Notes: a model not told the origin generated them from the sequence alone. DNA of 64,000 nt from Xiheimicrobium sp052034585 (GCA_052034585.1 JBPOIJ010000139.1:15356-79355), one strand, 5' to 3'; shown: positions 36,448 to 45,512, numbered from the stretch's first letter. Translations and numbers: made by a program.

Positions 36448-36941
36448 GGGATCACCAGCCTTCCCGAGGTGACGGTGACCGCGACGAAGCTCCCGTCGAG
36501 GCGCCGCACGGAGAGGCGTTCGAGGCGAGGGCGAAGGTCGACCGGGGCCTCAGGGTGAAAGGTGAAGCGCGCGAGCTCGCGTGGCGCAGTGAGATCGATC
36601 GGCGCGCTCGAGGGCCCGGGGCGAGTGAGGCCGAAGCGAGCCGTCGCGGTGCTGGCGACGTGGAGGCGCACCGCGTCGGCGCCGAACGCGTCGGTGGGCT
36701 CGATCGAGTCGATCGGCAGGTGCGGGTCGGTGACGAGGTGAAAGGCGACTCCGAAGACGAGCCCCATGTCGCGAGCGGAGATCGTGCCGGAGCGCGCCTC
36801 AGGATCGACGGTGACGGAGAGGGTGGGGCCCTGGGCGACGGCGTCGGCGTCGAAGTGAGCGATGGGTGGAGGAGGCGGTGGTTGGGTGGTCGAAGCGCCG
36901 CCGCAGGCAGCGAGCGCGAAGGTGAGGAGAGTGAGGCGCAT
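36444..36941 (-). CDS. Small lipoprotein with cohesin-like domain
   Basis: The 165-residue protein starts MRLTLLTFALAAC, a lipobox that places it in a membrane, then a short Pro-rich linker. From about residue 35 the sequence alternates beta strands, with TLSVTVDPEARSGTI at the start, a GVAFHLVTDPHLPI strand pair, an ARFTFHP segment and a final DGSFVAVTVTSGRLVI. This order resembles cohesin domains, which bind dockerins. It sits directly before the dockerin-bearing peptidase gene with an overlapping stop/start. The cohesin call is by pattern and context, so a profile search should confirm it. No other cohesin or dockerin was found in the window. Confidence 0.6.
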   Translation of the reverse strand: MRLTLLTFALAACGGASTTQPPPPPPIAHFDADAVAQGPTLSVTVDPEARSGTISARDMGLVFGVAFHLVTDPHLPIDSIEPTDAFGADAVRLHVASTATARFGLTRPGPSSAPIDLTAPRELARFTFHPEAPVDLRPRLERLSVRRLDGSFVAVTVTSGRLVIP

Positions 36942-37382
36942 GGTGGTTCCTTCCGGCCCGGAAGTGAGGCCACTGTGAGGTCGCGAGCCCCCGCCGACTA
37001 TGCGTTTCGTGCTGCGGTCGAGGGTGACCTCCTGGGAGGTTCGTGGGCCGCGCCGCTGGGGCCTCCCTGACCCGTCACGTCTGCGGCGCCCCAGCATCGG
37101 CGCCGTCAACTCGGTGACTTGGGGCTGGTCGCGGTCGTGCAAAGGGGAAGAGCCATGAAGCCCCTTCTCGACATGACGCCCCAGAACGACGACTCGCTGC
37201 AGCAGCTGCCCGTGAACGTCGAGCGCGCGCGCCGACGCGAGCAGCGCGATCGCCGGCTCAAGGGCCCAGCGTGGGCCGTCTCGCCGCGCGACGTCCTGGT
37301 TGCCTGAGCCGTCCTCGTTTCCGTTCCCGAGCGCGACGGCGGCATCGGTACGCCTCGCCAAGCCGTGCGAGGCCACTCAGCG
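36942..37382. other. Largely non-coding region between lipoprotein genes
   Basis: This stretch separates the cohesin-like lipoprotein (minus) from the stop of the DUF3750 gene (minus). It contains only one plausible small plus-strand gene, at 37155-37307. Longer open frames here are Arg/Ser-rich and not convincing. No hairpin with a T-run or clear promoter pair was found. Confidence 0.4.
37155..37307 (+). CDS. Possible 50-residue protein
   Basis: A short frame starts at an ATG preceded by AAGGGGAAGAGCC, a reasonable ribosome-binding site. The peptide is mixed in composition (MKPLLDMTPQNDDSLQQLPV at the start, then an Arg/Glu-rich middle), with no signal or membrane segment. It is in a non-coding gap and oriented against its neighbours. 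No relative is recognised, so it could be a chance frame. Confidence 0.3.
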   Translation: MKPLLDMTPQNDDSLQQLPVNVERARRREQRDRRLKGPAWAVSPRDVLVA

Positions 37383-38693
37383 TTAGCGGACCACGTCGGA
37401 CTCGACGCCTCCGGTGAGCCCCCACCACTCGGAGCCGGCGAGCTCACGTCGCTCGACGCCCACGAATGGCCCCGAGCCGAGCACCGCGTCGCAACGAGCA
37501 CAGTTGCGGGTACGGCCGAAGCGCACGAAGGCGCCGAACGCCACCTCGTCGACGTACGGCCCGAGCAGCCTTCCGCGCCGCCGCTCGGCATTTCCCACGT
37601 TCCAGGTCGCGCTCGCCAGGAAGCCCACGCGGGCGTGCCGGGTCACGTCGAACTCGACTCTCAGCTCGGCTGGCACGGCGAGGGCTGGCGCGATGCGCGT
37701 GGTGACCCCCGACATGCCCACCCCGGCGCGGAGCGCCACGACGCCGGTCTCACCAAAGGTGACGCCGATGCCGGCCGGAAGCAGCGCGAGCGCGTAGCCG
37801 AAGCCAGGCAGCCACGACGCACCGAGATCGACGTCGAGCCCGAAGGCGAACCCGACGCGCCGGCCGAGGAGCCCTCGCACCCCGAACCCGAGCGTGCCGA
37901 GCCCGACGATTCCACCCGCCGACGGCGGATCGGCGATGATCGCCGCGCGCGCCCGGAGCCAGGCACTGCCAGAACCCACTCGACGTGTCGGCGCTTCGTC
38001 CGGCTCTGGCTCCTCGTCAGCGAGGTGAGGCCGCTTCGACGAGGCGTCGGTGGTGAAGCCGAGCCGCCCCGGGTTCACTGGCAGGGTCAGGCCGGGCGGC
38101 CAGAAGTGCACGCCGAGCGCGAGCCCGAGCACGTGCACTTCGATGCCCTCGACGAGCCCGAGCTTGAGCCCCGCCACCACCGACTCGAGCTGAACGCCCG
38201 TGCGTGACGAAGTGACCGACGCGCCGATCGCCCCTCGATAGTCCCGCCCGATGCACGTCGCCGGCAGCTCGACGGCCAGGCCGCACGCGCGGACCAGGAG
38301 GTCGACGTAGGTGTTGCTGTTCGGCCCGGGGATCGGGAAGTAATCGGGGAAGCGGTCGTGGAAGTCGCGGCTCGCGGACGACAGGCACCTCTCGGTCTCG
38401 CGCAGCGTCTCCTCACTCATCGGGAAGACGGCGTGGACCGCGACGTCGCCGCCAGTGAAGTTGTCGAAGGGGTCTGGTCCTTCCCGGCCGCCGTACTCGA
38501 AGCGCAGGTGTGGCTGGTTGGCGTGCTGAACGACGATCCACGCGTGCCGGGCCACCAGATCGATCGGCGGAGGCATCTGGCCGCTGAGCACGGCCACGTA
38601 GGAGTCTCCGCGCGGAGGGAGGACCGCCTCGCGTCGCGGAACCACGCAGCCGCTGACGAGCATGAGCAGAAGCGCCGCGCGCACCTGTCGCAA
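37383..38693 (-). CDS. DUF3750 lipoprotein fused to a beta-barrel-like C-terminal part
   Basis: A 436-residue protein with a lipobox (LLLMLVSGC). The first 230 residues match DUF3750: a VARHAWIVVQH segment, then FPIPGPNSNTYVDLLVRACG, LPATCIGRDYRGAI and a VEGIEVHVLGLALGV strand. The rest (about 240-436) alternates Gly and aromatic residues in short strands (GFGVRGLLGRRVGFAFGLDV) and looks like an outer-membrane barrel or a beta-rich lipoprotein domain. The start at 38693 is TTG; a GTG at 38684 is equally possible and leaves the signal intact. DUF3750 has no known function, and I have not seen it described with such a C-terminal part. Confidence 0.7.
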   Translation of the reverse strand: MRQVRAALLLMLVSGCVVPRREAVLPPRGDSYVAVLSGQMPPPIDLVARHAWIVVQHANQPHLRFEYGGREGPDPFDNFTGGDVAVHAVFPMSEETLRETERCLSSASRDFHDRFPDYFPIPGPNSNTYVDLLVRACGLAVELPATCIGRDYRGAIGASVTSSRTGVQLESVVAGLKLGLVEGIEVHVLGLALGVHFWPPGLTLPVNPGRLGFTTDASSKRPHLADEEPEPDEAPTRRVGSGSAWLRARAAIIADPPSAGGIVGLGTLGFGVRGLLGRRVGFAFGLDVDLGASWLPGFGYALALLPAGIGVTFGETGVVALRAGVGMSGVTTRIAPALAVPAELRVEFDVTRHARVGFLASATWNVGNAERRRGRLLGPYVDEVAFGAFVRFGRTRNCARCDAVLGSGPFVGVERRELAGSEWWGLTGGVESDVVR

Positions 38694-38723
38694 TCTGCCA
38701 CGCCCGTCGGCTCTTTCCGAACC

Positions 38724-39056
38724 TCAGCGCTGGTCGAGGGCGTCCTTCACTCCGGGCAGCTTGAGCAAGAGCTCGAACTCGGCCTCCTCGAGGCGCGTGC
38801 TCCGCTTCGTCTTGAGTCGCTCGAGGTGGAGCTCGACCCGCACTTCCCCTCGGGCGGAGGTCGACCGTGAGATGCTGGGGCGACCGCCGTCCTTGTGGCA
38901 GGCGTCGATGTCGGTCGCGAGGGCCCGCAGGCGCTTGGTGATCTTCCACGCTGCGCGGCCCTCCTCGTTGTCGAAGGTGTGGAAGTGCCGATTTCGCGAG
39001 AGCCCGGACGATGGGTCGAAGAGCCGCTCGACGAGCCGACGAACGAAGGGATCCAT
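38724..39056 (-). CDS. Hypothetical 110-residue protein
   Basis: A small protein with a mixed, protein-like composition (RNRHFHTFDNEEGRAAWKIT near residue 22) and a charged C-terminal helix (LEEAEFELLLKLPGVKDAL). There is no signal or membrane segment, so it is cytoplasmic. It is divergent from the TPR lipoprotein at 39151 across 94 bases. I do not recognise the family, but codon use fits a real gene. Confidence 0.6.
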   Translation of the reverse strand: MDPFVRRLVERLFDPSSGLSRNRHFHTFDNEEGRAAWKITKRLRALATDIDACHKDGGRPSISRSTSARGEVRVELHLERLKTKRSTRLEEAEFELLLKLPGVKDALDQR

Positions 39057-39150
39057 GCGGGGAGCTGGAGGCTACCACCGAGCGCACCGCCCCGGCCGAT
39101 CGAACGAGCGTCGCGTGCTCCTCACTCAAGTGCGCTACGGTTCGGCCGCG

Positions 39151-40458
39151 ATGAGAGCTTGGGTCCTTCGTCTGTGCGCGATCGCGGTGCTGCTGCAAGC
39201 CTGCCCCGAAGAACGGAAGGTCGAGGAGGAGCGGCGCGTTCGCACCACGGCGCAGATCATGTCCGACGGCCGTGCCGAGCTCGCGAAGAACCGGCCCGAT
39301 CGCGCGATCCCCTTCTTCAAGGAAGCGATCAGCGTCTCTCCCGCCGAGGTGGAGCCGTACATTCAGCTCGCCGAGGCCTACCGCCTGTCCGGGAACGAGC
39401 CCGGCGCGATCCTCACCCTCAAGCAGGCCGAAGACGTCGCCGGCGGGAATGACCCGAGCCTCAAGCGCGCGCGCGCCGACATGCACCTCAAGCTGCGGCA
39501 GATGAAGGCGGCGATCGCCGAGTTCGTCGCGCTCAAGGACATGGGCATTCTCACCGATGAGGAGCTGCAGATGGTCGCATTGCTCCTCGCGCACGACGGG
39601 CGAATCTCCGACGCCTACGCCACCATCGACCCCATTCTGAAGCGCGACCCGGACGACGCGGCGACGAAGACGGTCGAGGCCGAGATCCTCCTCTGTGAAG
39701 GCAAGGAGCTCGAGGCAGCGAAGTTGATGGACTCGCTGGTGACGGCTCAGCCCGATCTCACGCCGGCCAGGTTGCTGCGCGCGCGCTACTTCATCGCGAA
39801 CATGCAGCTCGAGGCGGCTGCCGCCGATCTCGACGCGGTGAAGGACACCGACAAGAAGTCACCCGCAGTGGTGACGATGCGCTCGAGGGTGCTCAATCAA
39901 CTCGGTCGCTTCGACGACGCCGCCGCGCTGGTGGAGCCGCTCCTCGAGGACGATCCCAAGAACCCGCAGCTGTTGTCGTTGCTCGCCGAGACCCGGCTCC
40001 TCCAGGATCGTGGCAGCGACGCCCAGGTGCTCATCGACCGCGCCCTGGGCGAGAACGCCAAGTTCGCGCCGGCCCTCTACGTGCGCGGCCGTTCGCTCGA
40101 GCTCGGCGGCAACGTCGATCAGGCCGTCACCGACTACGAGACCTCGATTCACGCCGACCCGACGTTCACGCCTCCGTTGAGCCGGCTCTGGGGGCTCTAC
40201 GCCAAGCGAAAGGAGACCGGCGAGGCGATGTCCACCCTCGAGCGGCTGCTCTTCATGGGTGAGGCGACCTCCAAGGAGAAGATGGAGCTCGCGCGGCTGT
40301 ACGTCGACACCGGCGCCAACTGGACGCGCGCCAAGACGCTGGTGGCCGAGGGGCTGCGTCGCGAGCCGAAGAACGGCGAGTACCAGAAGCTCAAGGCCCG
40401 CATCGACCGCGCCCTCGCGCCGAAGCGGCCGGGCATCATCATCATGAAGCACCGCTGA
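39151..40458 (+). CDS. TPR-repeat lipoprotein
   Basis: A 435-residue protein with a lipobox (LCAIAVLLQAC) followed by about ten tetratricopeptide-type helix pairs. Examples are AIPFFKEAISVSPAEVEPYI and GAILTLKQAEDV near the N-terminus and QAVTDYETSIHADPTFTPPL near 325. TPR lipoproteins act as scaffolds in outer-membrane and motility complexes. The ATG at 39151 matches the signal peptide; a longer upstream frame exists but has no coding character. The next gene starts three bases after its stop. Confidence 0.8.
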   Translation: MRAWVLRLCAIAVLLQACPEERKVEEERRVRTTAQIMSDGRAELAKNRPDRAIPFFKEAISVSPAEVEPYIQLAEAYRLSGNEPGAILTLKQAEDVAGGNDPSLKRARADMHLKLRQMKAAIAEFVALKDMGILTDEELQMVALLLAHDGRISDAYATIDPILKRDPDDAATKTVEAEILLCEGKELEAAKLMDSLVTAQPDLTPARLLRARYFIANMQLEAAAADLDAVKDTDKKSPAVVTMRSRVLNQLGRFDDAAALVEPLLEDDPKNPQLLSLLAETRLLQDRGSDAQVLIDRALGENAKFAPALYVRGRSLELGGNVDQAVTDYETSIHADPTFTPPLSRLWGLYAKRKETGEAMSTLERLLFMGEATSKEKMELARLYVDTGANWTRAKTLVAEGLRREPKNGEYQKLKARIDRALAPKRPGIIIMKHR

Positions 40459-40461
40459 GCG

Positions 40462-41331
40462 ATGGAGGAGCCCGATCTCTACGAGACGCTCCTCGCCCGC
40501 CCCGACGATCCGTCCATCGCGATGGTGTTCGCCGATTGGCTCCAGGAGCGCGGCGACCCGATGGCCGAGTTCTTCGCCCTTCAAGGCTCGACCGACACCC
40601 GCGAGGCCCAGCGCGCGCAAGACGTGCTGATCATGAACTGGCGGCGCTGGTTTGGTCCGCTGGCGCGGGTGTTGCGCCGCCGGAAGTCGGTGTTCCAAGA
40701 CGGCTTCTTGAAGCGCGCCGAGCTGCTCCTCGAGCCTGACTCGGCGATCGCGCCGCTCGGCAGCGCCCCTCAGTGGGCGTCGGTGCGCGAGCTCGTCGTC
40801 GTGTCTGGTCGGCCCATCGTGGGCTCGTTGGAGCCTCCGCAGACCCCGAGGCCGCCGCCCTCACTCGCGCCGCTCCTCGAGAGCCGCTGGCTCGGGAACC
40901 TCGTCGCCCTCGACTGCGTGGCGTCGTCCCTCCGAGACGCGACGAGCTCCCACTTCCGGCTCAAGCAGCTCCGGCTCAGTGGGGACCCGTCGCTGGCCGC
41001 CCTTCAGCCAGCGTGGGCGGCGCTCGACCGGCTCGAGGTCGAGACCGAGGCTCCGCTCACCGAGGCGCTCTGCGCCAGCGCGAAGACGATCGAGCAGCGG
41101 CTCCCGCTTCGCGCGGCGGTGCGGCTCCTGCACGCGGCGCGACCCGTTTCCGGTGAGCTCACCTTCGTCTGCCCCGGGTGGCGGTTCACCCCTCGGGCCG
41201 ATGGCGTGCACGTCGAGCTCAGCGCGATGGCCGCTTCCGAGTTTGCGGTCGTCAACGGCTTGGGTCAGCGGCACCTGATCGTGACGGGCTTGCGCTCCTG
41301 GCAGGGCCCCGCCTCGCAGCTCCGCTTCTGA
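40462..41331 (+). CDS. TIGR02996-domain protein, short
   Basis: A 289-residue protein with the TIGR02996 module at its very start (residues 5-40: LYETLLARPDDPSIAMVFADW, LQERGDPMAEFF). About 60 residues later there is the usual WFGPLARVLRRR stretch, followed by Leu-rich repeats of low regularity. It has no signal and should be cytoplasmic. It follows the TPR lipoprotein by three bases and is convergent with the DUF1552 gene (gap 7 bases). Function unknown. Confidence 0.8.
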   Translation: MEEPDLYETLLARPDDPSIAMVFADWLQERGDPMAEFFALQGSTDTREAQRAQDVLIMNWRRWFGPLARVLRRRKSVFQDGFLKRAELLLEPDSAIAPLGSAPQWASVRELVVVSGRPIVGSLEPPQTPRPPPSLAPLLESRWLGNLVALDCVASSLRDATSSHFRLKQLRLSGDPSLAALQPAWAALDRLEVETEAPLTEALCASAKTIEQRLPLRAAVRLLHAARPVSGELTFVCPGWRFTPRADGVHVELSAMAASEFAVVNGLGQRHLIVTGLRSWQGPASQLRF

Positions 41332-41338
41332 GGACGCT

Positions 41339-42709
41339 TCAGGTGAGCCCGGGAGGCAGCCCGCCCTGCGAGAGGAGCGGATCACCCCACGAGGTGACCT
41401 CGGTGTAGCCCATGAAGTGGAAGCAGTAGACCTGCAGGTCCGAGAAGCTCTTTCGCTGCTGGCTCGCGAGGTTTAGGTACCGGCCCGTGCGGAAGATCTT
41501 CTTCGCGCCGCCGCCGAACATGACGAGGTTGTTGCTGTTGCCGTGGGTGTCGCCCTGGGAGAGCTCGCTCCAGTGGGTGACGAGGGTGTTGTCGTAGACG
41601 GTGCCGCCCGCCTCGGGGATCGCCTTCAGCTCGGCGTAGATGCCGTCCATCGTGCGCTGATGGAGCAGCTGGATGATGGAGCGGATCTTGTCGAACGCGG
41701 CGGTGCTCGAGTCGTGCGAGATGGTGTGGTGGCCCTCGGTGTGGCCGAGCTCACGGTAGACGCGGTCGCTCGTGTTGCCGGACCAGTTGAAGTTCACGCT
41801 GCGGGTGAGATCGCAGGCGAAGCCCATGGCGATGATCTTCGCGAACACCCGCCCCACGGTCCACCAGTTGGCTTCGCTGTAGGAATCGACCGCAGTGCCG
41901 GTCGCGAAGGTGGTGCAGGCGGGAACGTTCGACGCCATGCCCGACAGCGAGCGCTCGATCTCCCGAACCGACTCGCCGTGCTGATCGAGGCGGCGCTTGT
42001 CGTCGGCCGACAGCTTCGGGTTGAGCTCGGCCAGCTCGGCCTTCACCACGTCGAGGGCCGACTGGCGCATTCGCACCCGGCGGAGCGCGGCGTCACGAGC
42101 CGCTGGGTCGACGCCGGCGAAGATGCGGGTGTACGCCGCGAACGGATCGGTCTCGGGCGGGATCGGGTTCTGGGTGCCGATGGGGCCGCGGTGCGAGTGC
42201 TGGTTCCAGATGTCGTTGTTGCGTTGCCCGACCCGGAAGTTGAAGTGGGTGAAGGGCACCATCGGGTTGGCGGCCTGTACCCGCTCGCCGATCGCGCGAT
42301 CGATGCTGGGTCCGAGCACGTAGCCGATCGTCTGACCGGGGGCGCCGCCGATGGGGAAGGAGCCCGAGCCCGACTTCCATGGAGCCAACGCCGACCCGCC
42401 TTGCTGGTGACCGTCGGACCGCTGCCCGGCCGGGAGGCGGTAGTGGTACTTGTCGATGCCCTCGATGAAGAGCATGTCGGCGCGCTGCGCCTGGTACGGA
42501 GCGAGGAACTGACCGAGCACGAAGCCCGTCTCGCTCTTGGTGGTGAAGCGCTGCGCTTCCTGATCGCCGTTGGCGGTGAAGACCCACACACAGCGGCGCG
42601 GCGGCGTCGTCTGAGCCCGCGCGGCGCGGGGCAAGAGCGACTCGAGGAAGGGCAGGGCGACCGTGACGCCGCCGGCCCGCAGCACCCGTCGCCGAGAGAA
42701 GCCACTCAT
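41339..42709 (-). CDS. DUF1552 protein, Tat-exported (copy 2)
   Basis: A 456-residue paralogue of the protein at 30551-31861. It has a twin-Arg signal (MSGFSRRRVLRAGGVTVALP) and the DUF1552 layout: FTANGDQEAQRF, FIEGIDKYHYR, a GQTIGYVLGPSIDRAIG segment, and HWSELSQGDTHGNSNNLVMF near the C-terminus. The ATG at 42709 overlaps the stop of the DUF1592 gene upstream. The two copies differ strongly in the first 100 residues and so are old duplicates, not a recent tandem. Exported, role unknown. Confidence 0.85.
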   Translation of the reverse strand: MSGFSRRRVLRAGGVTVALPFLESLLPRAARAQTTPPRRCVWVFTANGDQEAQRFTTKSETGFVLGQFLAPYQAQRADMLFIEGIDKYHYRLPAGQRSDGHQQGGSALAPWKSGSGSFPIGGAPGQTIGYVLGPSIDRAIGERVQAANPMVPFTHFNFRVGQRNNDIWNQHSHRGPIGTQNPIPPETDPFAAYTRIFAGVDPAARDAALRRVRMRQSALDVVKAELAELNPKLSADDKRRLDQHGESVREIERSLSGMASNVPACTTFATGTAVDSYSEANWWTVGRVFAKIIAMGFACDLTRSVNFNWSGNTSDRVYRELGHTEGHHTISHDSSTAAFDKIRSIIQLLHQRTMDGIYAELKAIPEAGGTVYDNTLVTHWSELSQGDTHGNSNNLVMFGGGAKKIFRTGRYLNLASQQRKSFSDLQVYCFHFMGYTEVTSWGDPLLSQGGLPPGLT

Positions 42710-44391
42710 TGCACCACCTCGGGCTTGAAGAGGAAGTCGTCGGTCTGGGTGAGCGCCACCATCAGCTCGCGCACGTTCCAGCCGGTCTGCTTGAACTTCT
42801 CGAGCGCCCGCTGGCGGCTGCAGAGATCGGTCGGCTCTTCCTGCCGGCCGGCTTCGAAGCGGTAGAGCTGCGTCACCATGCACTCACGCGCCTCGTCGCT
42901 CTTCGAGAGCTTGCGCATCAGATCGAGGCCGTTGGTGACGGGCCCGTCCATGTCGCGGGAGGCCTCGACCTGACCCGCGGGGTTGATCGGCCGGCCCGAC
43001 TCGGTGGCGCGATCGCGGCCGACGGCGTCGATCGTCTCGAAGGGCACCCCGAGCGGATCGAGGAGGGTGTGGCAGCCTGCGCAGCTCGGGTTGGTGCGGT
43101 GCTCGGCGAGCCGATCGGCCTGGCTGAACTGCCCGTTGATGGGGCCGAGGTTGATGGGCACGTTCATCGGCGGCGCGGGCACGGTCTGGCACATGAGCTG
43201 GGTGCGCACGCGGAGCCCTCGCAGCACGATCGAGGTGCGGGTCTGCTTGTCGTGGCTGATCAGCGCGCCCGAGTTCATGAAGAGCCCACCGCGTGTCGGC
43301 GCGAGCGTGGTGCGCTGCCAGGTGGTGCCGGTGACGCCCTGGATTCCGTAGTGCTGCGCGAGCTCCCCATTCACGAAGGTCGCGCTCGAGGTCATCAGCG
43401 CCTCGTAGGTCCCGTCGCCGTCGATGACGGTGTTCTTCACGAACTGGCGCGTCTCCTCGCGCAGCAGGGTGGCGAGCGACGCGGAGAGCCCAGGGAAGGT
43501 CCCGGGATCGCGCCGGAGGGGATCGAGCTCGTCGACGTCCATCCACTGCTCGAAGAAGTTGAAGAGCCGCTGCGCCTTGGGGTCGGCGAGCATGCGGCGG
43601 GCTTCGCGCTCCACGTCGGCGGCGGTGACGAGCCGGCCGGTGCGTGCGGCGTCGAGGAGCGCGGCGTCGGGGAGCGACTCCCAGAAGAAGAACGAGAGGC
43701 GCGAGGCGAGCTCGTAGGGACCGACCGGGCGAGCCTGGAGCCCGTCGACGTCGACCTCGACGCGGTAGAGGAACTTGGGCGCCTGGAGCACCGCGCTGAC
43801 GACCCACTCCATGCCAGTGCGAAAGTCGGCGTTCATCGAGCCGGCGCGCCAGACGGCGAGGTAGCGGTCGACGTCGGTGGTGCTGGGCGGGCGGCGATAG
43901 GCCTTGAGCAGCAGCGCCTCGATCGCCTGCCGTGCGCACGGCTCACCCTGGGAGGTCGGACACGAGACGAGCCGAGGCAGGTTGGCCGTGGTGGTGACCT
44001 GCGCGGCGATCGTCTCGGCGGCCTCCTGGTACTTCGTCATCATCACCGGCTTCACGTCGAGGAAGCGGGCGCCGTTGCGGAAGCCCAAGGAGACGGAGTC
44101 GGTGATGAAGCCTTGGGTCACCTGGTTCGCGAGCTGCGCGTTGCCGAAGAGATCTTCGATCGCATTGCGGTACTCCTCATGCGCGAGGCGCCGCATCGGC
44201 GCGCTGCCTGGCGTCGGGCTCGCGGTGCAGGCAGTGACGATCGGCTTGGGCTCGTTCGGCTGAATCGGCATCGGCAGCGGCTCACCGGTCGTCGGGTTGA
44301 CGCCGATGGGGCCCGCGACGCGCTCGCCGACGATCGCTCCCTCGCACCCAACGAGTGCGAGGACACACCACACGAGAGAGGAGCGGGCCAT
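42706..44391 (-). CDS. DUF1592/DUF1588-type lipoprotein with heme motif (copy 2)
   Basis: A 561-residue lipoprotein with a lipobox (VLALVGC) followed by the same module order as copy 1: DUF1587 (RRLAHEEYRNAIEDLFGN), DUF1595, DUF1592, DUF1588 with CAGCHTLLDPLGV near residue 460, and DUF1585. The ATG at 44391 was chosen over an upstream ATG at 44454 because it begins the lipobox signal. It forms an overlapping pair with the DUF1552 gene. The CxxCH suggests a covalent heme, but none has been shown for this family. Confidence 0.85.
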   Translation of the reverse strand: MARSSLVWCVLALVGCEGAIVGERVAGPIGVNPTTGEPLPMPIQPNEPKPIVTACTASPTPGSAPMRRLAHEEYRNAIEDLFGNAQLANQVTQGFITDSVSLGFRNGARFLDVKPVMMTKYQEAAETIAAQVTTTANLPRLVSCPTSQGEPCARQAIEALLLKAYRRPPSTTDVDRYLAVWRAGSMNADFRTGMEWVVSAVLQAPKFLYRVEVDVDGLQARPVGPYELASRLSFFFWESLPDAALLDAARTGRLVTAADVEREARRMLADPKAQRLFNFFEQWMDVDELDPLRRDPGTFPGLSASLATLLREETRQFVKNTVIDGDGTYEALMTSSATFVNGELAQHYGIQGVTGTTWQRTTLAPTRGGLFMNSGALISHDKQTRTSIVLRGLRVRTQLMCQTVPAPPMNVPINLGPINGQFSQADRLAEHRTNPSCAGCHTLLDPLGVPFETIDAVGRDRATESGRPINPAGQVEASRDMDGPVTNGLDLMRKLSKSDEARECMVTQLYRFEAGRQEEPTDLCSRQRALEKFKQTGWNVRELMVALTQTDDFLFKPEVVQ

Positions 44392-44553
44392 GGCGCTCGT
44401 CAACTGAGCGAAGCGTGTGCCAGCGACTCGGGGGTTCCAACGAACTGATCTCATTCGTTGCCTACCTTTGCGCCTGGGCACGAGTGTGAACACCTGTGCA
44501 CCTGCAGTGGGGTGAGCGCACCGCACTGTCACGCGCGAGTTTCAGAGGGAAAT

Positions 44554-45462
44554 TCAGCCCTTGGCCTTCTTCTTCTTGCCGTCACCCTCGGCGACCTCGT
44601 CCGATTTCGGCGAGCGGCGAGGGGGCTTTCGTTCTTCTTCGGAGGCGGCGGGCGCGGCTGGCGGAGCGGCGGGTGCAGCGGGCATCGCGCCAGAGCGGGC
44701 GAGGGATGCCTTGAGCGCCTCCATGAGATCGACGACCTTCGCGGGAGGAGCGGCGACTGGAGTGAGATCGACGGACTCGCCCTTCACCTTTCGATCGAGC
44801 AGGTCGCGCAGGCGCTCGCGGTACTCGTCCTTGTACTGGCTGATGTCGAAGGTGGGCTTGGCGAGGCTGGTGATGAACTGGCGGGCGAGGCCGAGCTCGG
44901 CGTCGGTGATCTTCGCGTCGGGGACGGGGATCTCCGAGAGCGGCTTCACCTCGTCGGCGTAGCGGAGGTACTGCATCACCAGCGCGTTGCCGAGCGGGCG
45001 AATGAGGATGAGGTGCATCTTCCCGCGCGCGACGTACTTCGCGATCGCGGCGTGCTTCATGTCCTCGAGGCCCTTCACCAACAGGCCGTAGGCGCGCTCG
45101 GCGCCCTTCTCGGGAGCGAGGTAGGTGCCGGACTCGAAGTAGAGCGGGTCGACGACCGAGAGCGGCACGAACTCGGTGATGTCCATCGAGCGGGAGGTGG
45201 CGAGCTCGAGCTTCTCCAGCTCTTCCTCGTCGATGATGATGTACTGGTCCTTCGCGTACTCGTAGCCCTTGACGATCTTCTCTCGGGGAACGGCCTCGCC
45301 GGTCTCCGGGTCGATCATCTGCTGCTTGAGGCGGATCTTCTTCTCCGCGTGCAGCTGGTTGAACGAGATCTTCCCCGACGAATCGTTCGCCGAGTACAGC
45401 TTCACGGGGATGTTCACGAGCCCGAAGCTGATCGTCCCACTTCCACTTGCGCGTGCCGCCAT
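44554..45462 (-). CDS. ku: DNA end-binding protein Ku
   Basis: The 302-residue protein matches bacterial Ku over about 260 residues: SGTISFGLVNIPVKLYSAND at the start, the IDEEELEKLE helix, and the core strand KMHLILIRPLG. The C-terminus is a Lys/Arg/Ala-Pro-rich tail that probably adds DNA contacts or recruits a ligase. Ku homodimers bind broken DNA ends in non-homologous end joining. The usual partner LigD is not beside it, so it must be elsewhere or replaced. Full length; no oddity in the core. Confidence 0.9.
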   Translation of the reverse strand: MAARASGSGTISFGLVNIPVKLYSANDSSGKISFNQLHAEKKIRLKQQMIDPETGEAVPREKIVKGYEYAKDQYIIIDEEELEKLELATSRSMDITEFVPLSVVDPLYFESGTYLAPEKGAERAYGLLVKGLEDMKHAAIAKYVARGKMHLILIRPLGNALVMQYLRYADEVKPLSEIPVPDAKITDAELGLARQFITSLAKPTFDISQYKDEYRERLRDLLDRKVKGESVDLTPVAAPPAKVVDLMEALKASLARSGAMPAAPAAPPAAPAASEEERKPPRRSPKSDEVAEGDGKKKKAKG

Positions 45463-45512
45463 GGCCGAACGCTAGCGCGGAGTGGAAGCGCCGAGTGAGC
45501 CGAAAACGTCAG

